Shown: positions 35,596 to 43,520, counted from the first letter of the stretch. The stretch: DNA of 64,000 nucleotides from CBDDEH01 sp965226865 (GCA_965226865.1 CBDDEH010000002.1:1-64000), one strand, 5' to 3'. Notes: generated by a model from the sequence alone, not told the origin. Program-made: numbers and translations.

Positions 35596-35880
35596 ATGAA
35601 GCAAACACGTAAGAAGCACAGCCCAGTCTTCAAGGCCAAAGTGGCTTTGGCCGCGCTCCAAGGGGAGCACACCATTGCAGAGCTGGCCAGCCGGTTTGAA
35701 GTCCACCCGAGCCAGATCCATGCCTGGAAGAAGGCCTTGACTCAGGGGGCGCCGCACCTCTTTGAAAATGGTGCTGGACGTCAGGAGAAGGACCAAGAGG
35801 TCCTCACTGCCCAGCTCTACCAACAGATTGGGCAGCTCAAGGTGGAACGGGATTTTTTGTCACGGAGCTTCGGGTTGTGA
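35596..35880 (+). CDS. IS3 OrfA, copy A
   Basis: 94 aa, ATG after AAGGAGCAGG. Helix-turn-helix domain: HSPVFKAKVALAALQGEHTIAELASRFEVHPSQIHAWKKAL, then a zipper-like tail. Near its end the sequence GGATTTTTTG allows -1 slippage: in the -1 frame the reading continues DFFVTELRVVSRSQRR straight into OrfB, giving the OrfAB transposase. It ends at TGA 35878-35880. Confidence 0.88.
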   Translation: MKQTRKKHSPVFKAKVALAALQGEHTIAELASRFEVHPSQIHAWKKALTQGAPHLFENGAGRQEKDQEVLTAQLYQQIGQLKVERDFLSRSFGL

Positions 35881-36812
35881 GCCGGTCCCAACGCCGGGCC
35901 ATGATTGACCGAGAAGAACCGAAGCTGTCTCTGGTGCGCCAGTGCGCCTTGCTGGGTATCAGCCGCTCCGCGTTGTACTACCTGCCAACCGAGGCCGGCG
36001 CCGAGGACTTGGAGTTGATGGCCCTCATAGACCAACAGTACCTGAAGACACCTTTCTACGGCTCCAGAAGGATGACTGCCTGGCTCAGAAATCACGGACA
36101 CCAGGTCAACCGCAAGCGGGTCCGCCGGCTGATGCAGCTGATAGGCCTGGAGGCCATCTACCGGCGTCCCAACACCAGCAAGCCAAACCCAGGGCATAAG
36201 GTCTATCCGTACTTGCTCAGGGGGCTGGAGATCAACCGGGTCAACCAGGTGTGGGCCACCGACATCACCTACATACCCATGGCTCGGGGTTTCCTCTACT
36301 TGGTGGCCATCATGGACTGGCACAGCCGCTACGTGCTGGCCTGGCGGCTGTCCAACACCCTGGAGGTAGACTTCTGTGTTGCGGCTCTGGAAGAGGCCTT
36401 GAGCAAGGGTCGGCCACAGATCTTCAACACCGACCAGGGCAGCCAGTTCACCAGCGAGGCCTTCACCAGCATGCTGCTGGCGCAAGGCGTTCAAGTGAGC
36501 ATGGACGGCAGGGGCCGGTGCATGGACAACGTCTTCGTGGAACGGCTGTGGCGCAGCATCAAGTACGAGGAGGTGTACCTGAAGGCATACCAAAATGGGA
36601 CTGAGGCCAGAAAGGGGATTGGGGCTTATCTGGCCTTCTACAACCAAGAGCGGCCCCATCAAGCCCTGGGCTATCGGTCACCGGGTCAGGTGTTCCATGC
36701 AGTGAGCCCACAAAGGTGTTTACTGGAACTTCCACGAGCCTTACCATCGGATGAAGGTTTACGAGACACCCCAGCGGTAGACTCTCTTATTTTAGCCTCA
36801 CCGCTGTCCTGA
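35877..36812 (+). CDS. IS3 OrfB transposase, copy A
   Basis: 311 aa. The HTH_21 domain (TPFYGSRRMTAWLRNHGHQVNRKRVRRLMQLIGL) is followed by an rve integrase core with the DDE residues in VWATDITYIPMARGFLYLVAIMDWHSRYVLAW (first Asp), IFNTDQGSQFTSEAF (second Asp) and DNVFVERLWRSIKYEEVYL (Glu). The start GTG overlaps the orfA stop. The sequence is complete, so this copy may be active together with OrfA. Confidence 0.92.
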   Translation: MSRSQRRAMIDREEPKLSLVRQCALLGISRSALYYLPTEAGAEDLELMALIDQQYLKTPFYGSRRMTAWLRNHGHQVNRKRVRRLMQLIGLEAIYRRPNTSKPNPGHKVYPYLLRGLEINRVNQVWATDITYIPMARGFLYLVAIMDWHSRYVLAWRLSNTLEVDFCVAALEEALSKGRPQIFNTDQGSQFTSEAFTSMLLAQGVQVSMDGRGRCMDNVFVERLWRSIKYEEVYLKAYQNGTEARKGIGAYLAFYNQERPHQALGYRSPGQVFHAVSPQRCLLELPRALPSDEGLRDTPAVDSLILASPLS

Positions 36813-36873
36813 TGATGGGGTCCACTTGAGCATTGCTGTTTTTTCCTTCACCAAAGGAGGGGAGAAGGGAGAC

Positions 36874-36927
36874 TGGGGAACACCCCATCCGCCTGAGGCG
36901 GATGGCAGGGCTCTGCCCCTGCACCCC
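36874..36927. repeat. Dispersed palindromic repeat, copy 3 (related)
   Basis: GGGGAACACCCC, then the palindrome ATCCGCCTGAGGCGGAT, then GGCAGGGCTCTGCCCCTGCACCCC. The outer layout matches copies 1-2; the inner hairpin differs. Confidence 0.6.
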
Positions 36928-36948
36928 GCATACCAGGTCTATAGCCAC
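36928..36948 (-). pseudogene. 5' scrap of a YHS-domain gene
   Basis: On the minus strand, GTG GCT ATA GAC CTG GTA TGC encodes VAIDLVC, the start of a YHS metal-binding protein, preceded by a leader (GGAGGTTGAGAA) similar to that of the intact YHS gene at 47978. It is cut off after seven codons by the dispersed palindromic repeat. Confidence 0.5.
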
Positions 36949-37042
36949 TTCTCAACCTCCAAACAGTTTCCCCTGCCACCGCTCGTGGTGAGCTTGTCGA
37001 ACCAGAGCGTGCCTCCGCCAAGTGATGTCGGGAGATACACAC

Positions 37043-39574
37043 TTAAGTCAGCTTCAGGCGGCGGAGCCTCAGTGAGTTGCTGACGACGGTCACCGAGCTG
37101 AAGGCCATCGCCAAGGCCGCCAGCACCGGATTCAAGAAGCCCAGATCGCCGAAGAAGAAGTCCAGGGCCGAGGGCACACCCCCAAGCTCGGAGAACAGTG
37201 GATAGAGGACCCCGGCTGCCACCGGTATCAAGGCCACATTGTAGAAGAAGGCCCAGAACAGGTTCTGCTTGATCGTGCGTATGGTCCCCCGGCTCAGATT
37301 AAAGGCCGTCAAAACGCCCTTCAGGTCCCCCCGCACGAGGGTGATGTCCGCCGATTCCATTGCGACGTCTGTTCCGGTGCCCATGGCTATCCCTATGTCT
37401 GCCTGGGTCAGAGCTGGCGCGTCGTTGATGCCATCGCCGACCATGGCGACAACCTTCCCCTCTTGCTGTAGTTGTTTCACCACGTCGGCCTTGTGCTGAG
37501 GCAGTACATCGGCGATCACCCGATCAATGTCCAGGCTCTTACCAACCGCCTGGGCGACTTGGTTGTTATCGCCGGAAAGCATCACCACCTCGATACCCAT
37601 GCTTTTGAGTCTCCGGACCACCTCCAAGGCCTCCGGTTTGGGAGTGTCGGTAACTGCGATCGCTCCCACGAGAGCTCCGTCAGCCGCTACCAGCATCGGC
37701 GTTTTGCCCTGGCCTGCCAGTGCTGCGACCTTGGCTTCCAGCCCGTCGAGGCTTAATTGCCTGGATTCCATCAGGGCCCTGTTGCCCAATAGCACCGTGC
37801 TGCCGTTTACCTGCGCCTGGATTCCGTGGCCGGGAATCGCCTCGAAAGCCTCTGCGCCGGCCAAGGCGATACCACGCTCCTGGGCAGCCTGCACTATCGC
37901 CTCTCCAACCGGGTGCTCTGAACCCCGCTCGGCGGAAGCCGCCAGCTTGAGCAGCTCGGTTTCGTCGCCGGATACCGCGATCAGGTCCGTCACCCTTGGC
38001 CGTCCAACTGTTAAAGTGCCAGTCTTGTCCATGACCACCACACTGGTTTTGTGTGCAATCTCCAGAGCTTCGGCGCTACGAATCAGCACCCCAGTCTCGG
38101 CCCCCTTCCCTGTGCCCACCATAATCGCCGTGGGCGTGGCCAGCCCCAGGGCGCACGGGCACGCGATTATCAGCACCGCCACCATCACGAGTATGGCGTA
38201 CGTCAGGGACGGAGATGGGCCTATGGCTAGCCATAGTAGAAAGGAGGCTGCTGCGATGCCCAGCACCGCTGGAACGAAATAGGCGGCTATCACGTCGGCC
38301 AGCCGCTGTATTGGTGCCTTCGAGCCCTGGGCCTCCTCAACCAGCTTGATGATCTGGGACAGCAGCGTATCCTTGCCCACCTTGGTTGCTCGGAATTGGA
38401 AGGAACCTGTCTTGTTTATGGTGGCGCCGAAGACTTCCGCACCCTCCGACTTATCTACAGGCATGCTCTCGCCTGTGAGCATGGACTCGTCCACCGTTGA
38501 GTAGCCCTGTATTACTTCGCCGTCGACTGGTATCCTCTCCCCGGGCCTAACAACGATGATGTCTCCCGGCTGCACCGTATCTATCGGAACGTCCACCTCA
38601 GCGCCATCCCGCACGGCCCTCGCCGTGTTTGGCCTCAAACCCATGAGCCTGCGGATGGCCTCGGATGTCCTCCCTTTGGCCCGGGCTTCAAAGAACCGTC
38701 CCAGGAGGATGAGGGCGATGATTATCGAGGCGGTCTCGAAGTAGACCTCAGTCTCGAATCCTCGGACCGAAAGAGCGTCCGGCCAGAAGGTGTCGGTTAT
38801 TACTATGCCCACGCTGTACAGGTACGCCGCGCTCGTACCAAGGGCGATCAGGGTGTGCATATTCGGCGCCCTATGCCTGAGCGCCTTTAGACCGGAGGCA
38901 TAAAACATCCATCCGGCCCAAAACTGAACGGGTGTGGCCAGGGCCCACAGAATGTAGGGGTAATAGGTCCTGTCCATTAGGTCTGAGACCCAGGGCAATG
39001 CTTTGAAGCTGCCGAGGAACAATAGCGCGCTTATCGCGGCGGCGAACACGAACCGTTTGCGAAGATATCCGATCTCTCTGACCTTCGCCAGCCGTTCTAG
39101 CTCGCTCTTCTCGGTCCCTTCCGCCTCGCCACCCTCTGAGAGCCCTTCCACACTATATCCGACGTCTTCCACGGCCTCCCGAATAGCCTCGAGTGTGACC
39201 AGTCCCCGAATGTATTCCACCGACGCCTTCTCGGTTGCCAGGTTCACATTGGCGCTGACAACGCCGGGCACGGCCTTTAGGGCCTCTCCCACGTGGCCCA
39301 CGCAGAATGCGCAGGTCATGCCGCCGATGTTGAGATCGAACTTCTCCACGGGAATGGCGTAGCCCGCCTCGTCTACTGCCTTTACAAGCTCCTGGGGAGA
39401 TACGTCGCCGTTGCCCAGCTCCAGGTTGGCCTTTTCAGTGGTCAGATTGACGTTCACGGAGGATACCCCGGGTACGTCCTTCAGCGCGCCTTCGACATGG
39501 GCCACGCAGGATGCGCAGGTCATGCCTTCGATAGGTAAATTCAGTTGCCGGGTTGTTCCCTTTGTATCCTTCAT
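37043..39574 (-). CDS. copA: Copper-exporting P1B-type ATPase
   Basis: 843 aa. Two N-terminal heavy-metal-associated domains carry MTCASC (residue 19 region) and MTCAFC (about 90). Eight membrane segments follow, with the metal site CPCALGLATP in the sixth. The actuator loop has MLTGESMPV; the phosphorylation site is DKTGTLT; the nucleotide domain has SEHPVGEAI and the hinge is VGDGINDAPAL. These identify a Cu+ exporter (PIB-1). It drives Cu+ out of the cytoplasm with ATP. Upstream lies csoR in the same direction, 15 bp away, so both are probably transcribed from the csoR operator and derepressed by copper. Confidence 0.96.
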   Translation of the reverse strand: MKDTKGTTRQLNLPIEGMTCASCVAHVEGALKDVPGVSSVNVNLTTEKANLELGNGDVSPQELVKAVDEAGYAIPVEKFDLNIGGMTCAFCVGHVGEALKAVPGVVSANVNLATEKASVEYIRGLVTLEAIREAVEDVGYSVEGLSEGGEAEGTEKSELERLAKVREIGYLRKRFVFAAAISALLFLGSFKALPWVSDLMDRTYYPYILWALATPVQFWAGWMFYASGLKALRHRAPNMHTLIALGTSAAYLYSVGIVITDTFWPDALSVRGFETEVYFETASIIIALILLGRFFEARAKGRTSEAIRRLMGLRPNTARAVRDGAEVDVPIDTVQPGDIIVVRPGERIPVDGEVIQGYSTVDESMLTGESMPVDKSEGAEVFGATINKTGSFQFRATKVGKDTLLSQIIKLVEEAQGSKAPIQRLADVIAAYFVPAVLGIAAASFLLWLAIGPSPSLTYAILVMVAVLIIACPCALGLATPTAIMVGTGKGAETGVLIRSAEALEIAHKTSVVVMDKTGTLTVGRPRVTDLIAVSGDETELLKLAASAERGSEHPVGEAIVQAAQERGIALAGAEAFEAIPGHGIQAQVNGSTVLLGNRALMESRQLSLDGLEAKVAALAGQGKTPMLVAADGALVGAIAVTDTPKPEALEVVRRLKSMGIEVVMLSGDNNQVAQAVGKSLDIDRVIADVLPQHKADVVKQLQQEGKVVAMVGDGINDAPALTQADIGIAMGTGTDVAMESADITLVRGDLKGVLTAFNLSRGTIRTIKQNLFWAFFYNVALIPVAAGVLYPLFSELGGVPSALDFFFGDLGFLNPVLAALAMAFSSVTVVSNSLRLRRLKLT

Positions 39575-39589
39575 CGCCGATCCAATACC

Positions 39590-39856
39590 CTATTTGTTGG
39601 CCAGGGCATAGAGCTCTACCAACTCGCCCAGAATCTCCTTGTCCCTGCCGTCACGTATCCCTTCCACGACGCAGGTGTCCAGGTGGCCTTCCAGAAGCAT
39701 TCCCTCCACCTTTTCGATGGCGCGCCGGACGGCGTAGGTTTGCTTGAGGATATCAACGCAATATTTGTCCTCTTCAACCATCTTCTTCACACCTGCAAGG
39801 TGGCCTTCGATGTAATTGAGCCTCTTCAGAGTCTCAGCCTTTGTTTGCGGTAACAT
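39590..39856 (-). CDS. csoR: CsoR-family copper-sensing repressor
   Basis: 88 aa from ATG 39856 (a longer start at 39892 would overlap the operator). The DUF156 helical fold is seen in ETLKRLNYIEGHLAGVKKMVEEDKYCVDILKQTYAVRRAIEKVE and LLEGHLDTCVVEGI. Cys in YCVDIL, His in GHLDTC and Cys in DTC are the C-H-C Cu(I) ligands of CsoR. With Cu(I) bound it releases its DNA site. It heads the csoR-copA unit. Confidence 0.93.
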   Translation of the reverse strand: MLPQTKAETLKRLNYIEGHLAGVKKMVEEDKYCVDILKQTYAVRRAIEKVEGMLLEGHLDTCVVEGIRDGRDKEILGELVELYALANK

Positions 39857-39878
39857 GATCGTCTCCCCGAAATGTGAT

Positions 39879-39903
39879 AACCCATACCCCATGGGTGTGG
39901 GTT
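39879..39903. promoter_or_regulatory. Probable CsoR operator
   Basis: AACCCATACCCC ATGGGTGTGGGTT is a near-perfect 25-bp palindrome 23 bp upstream of the csoR start. Its centre is G/C-rich with AT flanks, as in known CsoR sites, and it is followed upstream by AT-rich promoter-like sequence (TTATACTTATACTCTAC). Confidence 0.7.
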
Positions 39904-40031
39904 TATACTTATACTCTACTATATTGTCGGTGGAGTGTCAAAGGGGTCTGCTTGGCCGATCGCGGCCTGGAACAAAATGCGGGCATCTTGCGTCCTATCT
40001 CATATAACAAAATCGAAAGGGGCCAACCGAA

Positions 40032-40147
40032 ATGGAAAAGTTGATGCTTGGGCTACTTGGAGTGATAGCAGTTATAGCCGTAGGGGTTGGTGTTGCGATA
40101 GGGAACTATATACTTGACTTCCCAAAAGAAAAACTGTACAATGTAAT
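40032..40147 (+). pseudogene. Small membrane protein, cut by IS1595
   Basis: The frame from ATG 40032 encodes a single membrane segment (MLGLLGVIAVIAVGVGVAIGNYI) and about 14 further residues before the IS1595 left end at about 40148. The remainder of the 97-aa ORF is a shadow of IS sequence. Ribosome site GAAAGGGG ahead. Family unknown. Confidence 0.55.
40114..40142 (+). promoter_or_regulatory. Sigma-70-type promoter reading into IS1595
   Basis: TTGACT (40114-40119), a 17-bp spacer and TACAAT (40137-40142), close to consensus. Transcription would start at about 40150, about 25 bp before the transposase ATG. The boxes lie in the host sequence just outside the element. Confidence 0.6.
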
Positions 40148-41108
40148 TATACCATTTAGGAGTACACAAGAGCCATGGCCACAACGACAAGCACCACCAT
40201 CAGCGCCTATGAGTTCTTCAAAGAGTTCCCGAACGAATGGACCGCTATTGAACATATCGAACACCTACGATGGCCCGATGGTGTTGTCTGCCCGATGTGT
40301 GATAGCGACCGCACCAGCCGCTTGAAGACTCGCCAGTACCACCAGTGCAAGGATTGCCGCCAGAAGTTCACCGTTCGGACTGGTACCGTGTTTGAGCGCT
40401 CCCATATCCCTCTGGACAAGTGGCTATACGCCATTTACATCCTCCAGACGGCCAGGAAAGGCGTGTCGAGCGTACAGCTTTCCAAGGAACTTGGCATCAC
40501 CCAAAAGTCCACCTGGTTCATGCTCCACCGCCTACGGGAAGCCTGTGGCAACATGGAGGTTCTATCGATAGAAGGAATGGCGGAGATTGACGAGACTTAC
40601 ATCGGCGGCAAAGAACGCAACAAGCACTCCAACAAGAAGTTACATGCAGGCCGTGGCCCAGTCGGAAAGACGGCGGTAGTAGGAGCCAGAGATCGGGAGA
40701 CAGGGCGCGTAATAGCGAAGCCCATGGCCTTTACCGCCAAAGAGGACCTGCAAGGGTTTGTGGCGAGCGTCACCGAAGATGGGAGCGTGGTCTACACCGA
40801 CGAGGCAGCGGCATACCAGGGAATGAAGCACCGCTCCCACTGGACGGTCAAGCATAGCGCCAATGAGTACGTTAAAGGCATGGCCCACACCAATGGCATC
40901 GAGAGTTTCTGGAGCGTGTTGAAGCGTGGACTACTAGGCACCTACCACCATGTCTCCGTGAAGCACCTGGGCAGGTACGTTGACGAGTTCACCTTCCGGC
41001 TGAACGAAGGGAACGTGAAGATTCACACCATGCAGCGGTTGGATAGCTTGATCAAGGGCGCGGTCGGGAAGCGGTTGACGTATGTGGACCTGACCAGGTG
41101 ATGGTATA
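40148..41108 (+). mobile_element. IS1595-family insertion sequence
   Basis: About 960 bp with short inverted ends TATACCAT (40148-40155) and ATGGTATA (41101-41108). It carries one complete transposase. The exact ends and the target duplication are uncertain. Confidence 0.75.
40175..41101 (+). CDS. IS1595-family transposase (intact)
   Basis: 308 aa. An N-terminal zinc ribbon (CPMCDSDRT, HQCKDCRQKF) is followed by TGTVFERSHIPLDKWLYAIYIL and the DDE-type core of IS1595: AEIDETYIGGKERNKH (first Asp), VVYTDEAAAYQGM (second Asp) and NGIESFWSVLKRGLLGTYHHVS (Glu). All family motifs and the usual length are present, so it is potentially active. ATG 40175 is preceded by AGGAGTACACAAGAGCC. Confidence 0.93.
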   Translation: MATTTSTTISAYEFFKEFPNEWTAIEHIEHLRWPDGVVCPMCDSDRTSRLKTRQYHQCKDCRQKFTVRTGTVFERSHIPLDKWLYAIYILQTARKGVSSVQLSKELGITQKSTWFMLHRLREACGNMEVLSIEGMAEIDETYIGGKERNKHSNKKLHAGRGPVGKTAVVGARDRETGRVIAKPMAFTAKEDLQGFVASVTEDGSVVYTDEAAAYQGMKHRSHWTVKHSANEYVKGMAHTNGIESFWSVLKRGLLGTYHHVSVKHLGRYVDEFTFRLNEGNVKIHTMQRLDSLIKGAVGKRLTYVDLTR

Positions 41109-41120
41109 CTAGAAAAGCAG

Positions 41121-41150
41121 AAATCCCCTGTGCTGAAACACAGGGGATTT
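41121..41150. terminator. Hairpin after IS1595
   Basis: AAATCCCCTGTG - CTGAAA - CACAGGGGATTT, a 12-bp stem with flanking A/T. A probable terminator for the transposase transcript. Confidence 0.75.
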
Positions 41151-41274
41151 AGCTAGCGGGACGGATGCCAGACGTCGATACGGCATCTTACCTCCATAGG
41201 CACATTGTTGTCAATGGCCTCGCTAGTATTTCTGGCGGGGCTTTTCTGTTAGTCCCGTAAAAGGAGGTGAAGTT

Positions 41275-41343
41275 ATGAACCAGTTTGATAAAGTAATAAC
41301 TAAATTACAGAAACATCCTGGAATACAACGAAGCCCCCGGTAG
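41275..41343 (+). CDS. 22-residue ORF with strong ribosome site
   Basis: ATG 41275 follows AAAAGGAGGTGAAGTT, one of the best ribosome sites in the window, but encodes only MNQFDKVITKLQKHPGIQRS plus two residues. Its stop lies within a terminator-like hairpin. It may be a leader peptide or the 5' end of a lost gene. No family recognised. Confidence 0.35.
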   Translation: MNQFDKVITKLQKHPGIQRSPR

Positions 41344-41368
41344 ATTTCGGTGAGTACCGGGGGCTTCG
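41329..41368. terminator. Long hairpin upstream of tRNA-Leu
   Basis: CGAAGCCCCCGGTA - 12-base loop - TACCGGGGGCTTCG, a 14-bp perfect stem. It has no T run and overlaps the end of the 22-residue ORF. Confidence 0.65.
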
Positions 41369-41376
41369 AGAATCGC

Positions 41377-41404
41377 AGAAGGCCCGCCGAAAGGCGGGCC
41401 TTCT
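41377..41404. terminator. GAAA-loop hairpin just before tRNA-Leu
   Basis: AGAAGGCCCGCC - GAAA - GGCGGGCCTTCT, a 12-bp perfect stem, only 5 bp before the tRNA 5' end. It could be a terminator that insulates the tRNA, or part of an attachment region. Confidence 0.7.
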
Positions 41405-41409
41405 TATGA

Positions 41410-41502
41410 GGGCAGTTGGCAGAGTGGACTATTGCGCCTGACTGAGGCTCAGGTCGCCGGTGCTGACTCACCGGTCCGCGGGTTCGAATCCCGCACTGCC
41501 CG
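41410..41502 (+). tRNA. tRNA-Leu (GAG)
   Basis: A class II cloverleaf: acceptor GGGCAGT / ACTGCCC, D-arm TGGCAGAGTGG, anticodon arm CCTGA-CTGAGGC-TCAGG with anticodon GAG, long variable arm (GTCGCCGGTGCTGACTCACCGGT) and T-arm GCGGGTTCGAATCCCGC. CCA is not encoded. Small minus-strand phage-like ORFs abut its 3' end, as expected for an integration site. Confidence 0.93.
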
Positions 41503-41601
41503 CTGCCCAGGTTTGGCCTTCTTCTTAGGTTTGAACGCCAGCGCCTTCTTGATTGCTGCGTCTAGGACTTTGAAGTCTATCTTCGGTTCGTTAGTCGCCA
41601 T
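41449..41601 (-). CDS. Small basic protein running antisense into tRNA-Leu
   Basis: 50 aa from ATG 41601, which overlaps the stop of the upstream minus-strand ORF by 11 bases. The natural part reads KIDFKVLDAAIKKALAFKPKKKAKPG; the last 17 residues are antisense to the tRNA 3' half. The original C-terminus was therefore probably replaced when the unit joined the tRNA. Confidence 0.45.
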   Translation of the reverse strand: MATNEPKIDFKVLDAAIKKALAFKPKKKAKPGQRAVRDSNPRTGESAPAT

Positions 41602-41800
41602 CGTTCTCATCCTCCGGCGGCATAGGCATTAGAAAGTTCTTGATAGCCTTCACGTCTTCTTGAACGTCCTTAACGTGACCTTCGACGTTCTCAAGCCTAC
41701 GATCGATACGTGCTACGTCTTCTTTGGTGGCCAGAGAAACTAGTGCTTCTGCCAATTCAGCCTTAGTAACACCTTGGCCTTGGTTCGTGTGGGTTGTCAT
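41591..41800 (-). CDS. Small coiled-coil protein, phage-like
   Basis: 69 aa: VTKAELAEALVSLATKEDVARIDRRLENVEGHVKDVQEDVKAIKNFL, a heptad pattern seen in small phage or plasmid-borne proteins, then an acidic Pro-rich tail. It starts at ATG 41800 (GGAGGTAGAC ahead) and overlaps the next ORF, the compact arrangement of phage genes. Function unknown. Confidence 0.6.
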   Translation of the reverse strand: MTTHTNQGQGVTKAELAEALVSLATKEDVARIDRRLENVEGHVKDVQEDVKAIKNFLMPMPPEDENDGD

Positions 41801-41815
41801 TGTTGTCTACCTCCG

Positions 41816-41977
41816 TCATTCAATGGAGTCCAAAGTTGCCTCGCACGTTTCGTGGTCAACCCATCCTAGTGCCACACCTCGAACCATGCCACCAAAGGCA
41901 TTCGCGGCTCCGAATTCCATTTTGATGCGATGCTGACCGTTGACCACCTGCCCTATTACCGTGTTGTAGGTTGTCAT
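41816..41977 (-). CDS. Small hypothetical protein, phage-like
   Basis: 53 aa from ATG 41977: MTTYNTVIGQVVNGQHRIKM, FGGMVRGVALGWVDHETCEATLD. A longer start at 42100 exists, but the extra residues look non-coding. It is 16 bp upstream of the coiled-coil ORF and in the same direction. Unknown family. Confidence 0.45.
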   Translation of the reverse strand: MTTYNTVIGQVVNGQHRIKMEFGAANAFGGMVRGVALGWVDHETCEATLDSIE

Positions 41978-42045
41978 ACTGCCGGGGTCATTGAGGCTGG
42001 TTCGGGTCAATGCTTCAAGACCATCGTGATTACCGTCCCAAGGGC

Positions 42046-42249
42046 TTAGACAATGGAAGCCTTGGCGTCGTTCTTCTGCTTTTGCTGGTGCTTTGCCCAC
42101 AAGCGATTGACGCTAACAAGACCAGCGCCGTCAAACCGGAGCATAGCCACTTGAGCATAGAACGCTCCTTGCGGACACACACGCAACCTTGGCCTGCCTT
42201 GTGGTGTAAGTCTATGCCGCGCTGGTATAGTTGTCAACAATCTCACCAC
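42046..42249 (-). CDS. Small basic hypothetical protein
   Basis: A 67-aa frame rich in Arg/Gln/Lys (LTPQGRPRLRVCPQGAFYAQVAMLRF, LWAKHQQKQKNDAKASIV). Weakly supported; it fits the run of minus-strand phage-like genes but overlaps the long-start version of its neighbour. Confidence 0.3.
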   Translation of the reverse strand: MVRLLTTIPARHRLTPQGRPRLRVCPQGAFYAQVAMLRFDGAGLVSVNRLWAKHQQKQKNDAKASIV

Positions 42250-42258
42250 AAGGACGCT

Positions 42259-42468
42259 ATGACTACGGTGGATATTGTAGGAATCAAGAGAACAGGACCT
42301 GGATTAAACCAGGTAACATTTCACTGTTGGGATTCCGATACCAGTAACGAAATAACCGTTGCCTTTGTTCTTGAAGCTCAGCCAGTTAGCTGCTTCAGCT
42401 CATGGTCAATTGCGCAACTTGTTCCGTCGTCTCTCGGATGCATGCGACTCGTATCTAAATATTCCTGA
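42259..42468 (+). CDS. Small hypothetical protein
   Basis: 69 aa from ATG 42259 (ACAAGGACGCT ahead): MTTVDIVGIKRTGPGLNQVTFHCWDSDTSNEITVAFVLEAQPVSCF. Protein-like composition but no recognised family. From 42469 to 42771 I see no gene. Confidence 0.35.
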   Translation: MTTVDIVGIKRTGPGLNQVTFHCWDSDTSNEITVAFVLEAQPVSCFSSWSIAQLVPSSLGCMRLVSKYS

Positions 42469-42771
42469 ACAGGAATTCAACCTTTGGAATTACCGATGGA
42501 GGCCAGACATGGCAGAGGAACAATCAACGTGATTTGCCGCCGCTATGAGGTCACGGCGGTCAGCGAGGTTCCAGACGCTGCCCTAGGTAGTCGAGGTTGA
42601 ATTTCAGGCCGCCTATCGAGGACATTGAGCGGCGTCGCAGTTTCAGGGGAAACAAAAGAATCAAATACATCCCCGGCAAGCTTCACGATCTGGTCACTTC
42701 GCATTCCGCACTATCCATACCTAACATACCTCTTAGTTATAGATCGGGCAGTCAAGATAGTTCCCTTGCGA

Positions 42772-42887
42772 TAGGTCGATGGACAGTGGCAAGGGACCCT
42801 GGTGGCCTATAGCCAGTCGCGTAACATCTGCAAGTTGGGTTTACAATCAATCTTGCACAGTGGGCGGTATTACGTACATTTCCGGTT
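42772..42887. repeat. Duplicated alcohol dehydrogenase 3'-end, copy 1
   Basis: AGGTCGATGGACAGTGGCAA and the next roughly 70 bp recur at 42909-43016 with small differences. The copy includes a degenerate version of the last codons of the adjacent MDR gene. Confidence 0.85.
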
Positions 42888-42908
42888 TCTTCACCCTGGA
42901 GTACGAAA

Positions 42909-43016
42909 AGGTCGATGGACAGTGGCAAGGGACCCTGGTGGCTATAGCCATCGCGTAACATCTGCAAGTTGGGTTTACAATCAATCTTGCACAGTTATTA
43001 CTACATTTCCCTTTTT
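42909..43016. repeat. Duplicated alcohol dehydrogenase 3'-end, copy 2
   Basis: The copy attached to the gene remnant; offset about 137 bp from copy 1. Confidence 0.85.
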
Positions 43017-43345
43017 GTGGCCTTTGGCATATCCGTGAGCCTCGGCGGTCTGTTCCAACGGATAGCGTCTATCTATGACCGATTTTAATCTTCCCGCCTC
43101 AATAAGCTCTTTGAGGAAGATTAGATCTTCTTGATTATGGTTTACGTTCGCCACAATTGCTTTCTTGCTGCCTACTACTGAGGTCCATAACATTTGAAGA
43201 ATAATTGCCAGCGTAGGGACAGTTGAAAGATAGACCCCTCTTTGCGTTAGCGAGCTTTTACAACGTGAAAACGAACTCTTGCTTACCGTGTCAAAAATGA
43301 CATCATAGGTCTCACCGCCTTTGGTAAAATCCTCCTTGTATCTTG
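42981..43345 (-). pseudogene. C-terminal fragment of a zinc-type/quinone oxidoreductase (MDR family)
   Basis: About 120 residues: YKEDFTKGGETYDVIFDTVSKSSFSRC, GVYLSTVPTLAIILQMLWTSVVGSKKAI, FLKELIEAGRLKSVIDRRYPLEQTAEAHGYAKGHKKGNVVI. This is the C-terminal third of the NAD(P)-dependent alcohol dehydrogenase/quinone reductase family. The N-terminal catalytic domain is missing where the IS110 block begins at 43353. Confidence 0.85.
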
Positions 43346-43520
43346 GTTTTGGTGTGTAACAATCACTTCACTTAGGTGGATCGGGGCGCGGCAGACCGCA
43401 ACCTCCCAGGTCATGGAAGACCGTCACGAAGCGAGGGTCGCCGCACCCCTCCCGAACAGAGCCCGAACAGTATCCGTGGTTGGGTGTCAAGGTCTTTGCC
43501 AAATTGAGGAGTAGATACCT

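Larger units (their letters stand above)
35517..36829 (+). mobile_element. IS3-family element, copy A (complete)
   Basis: 1313 bp with ends TGAGGTGGACCCC and GGGGTCCACTTGA. orfA and orfB are intact with a T6 frameshift site between them. No target duplication at its own ends: the left flank is asnS, the right flank starts GCAT. It is the reference copy for B (44991-46303, inverted), C (47998-49309) and D. Confidence 0.93.
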
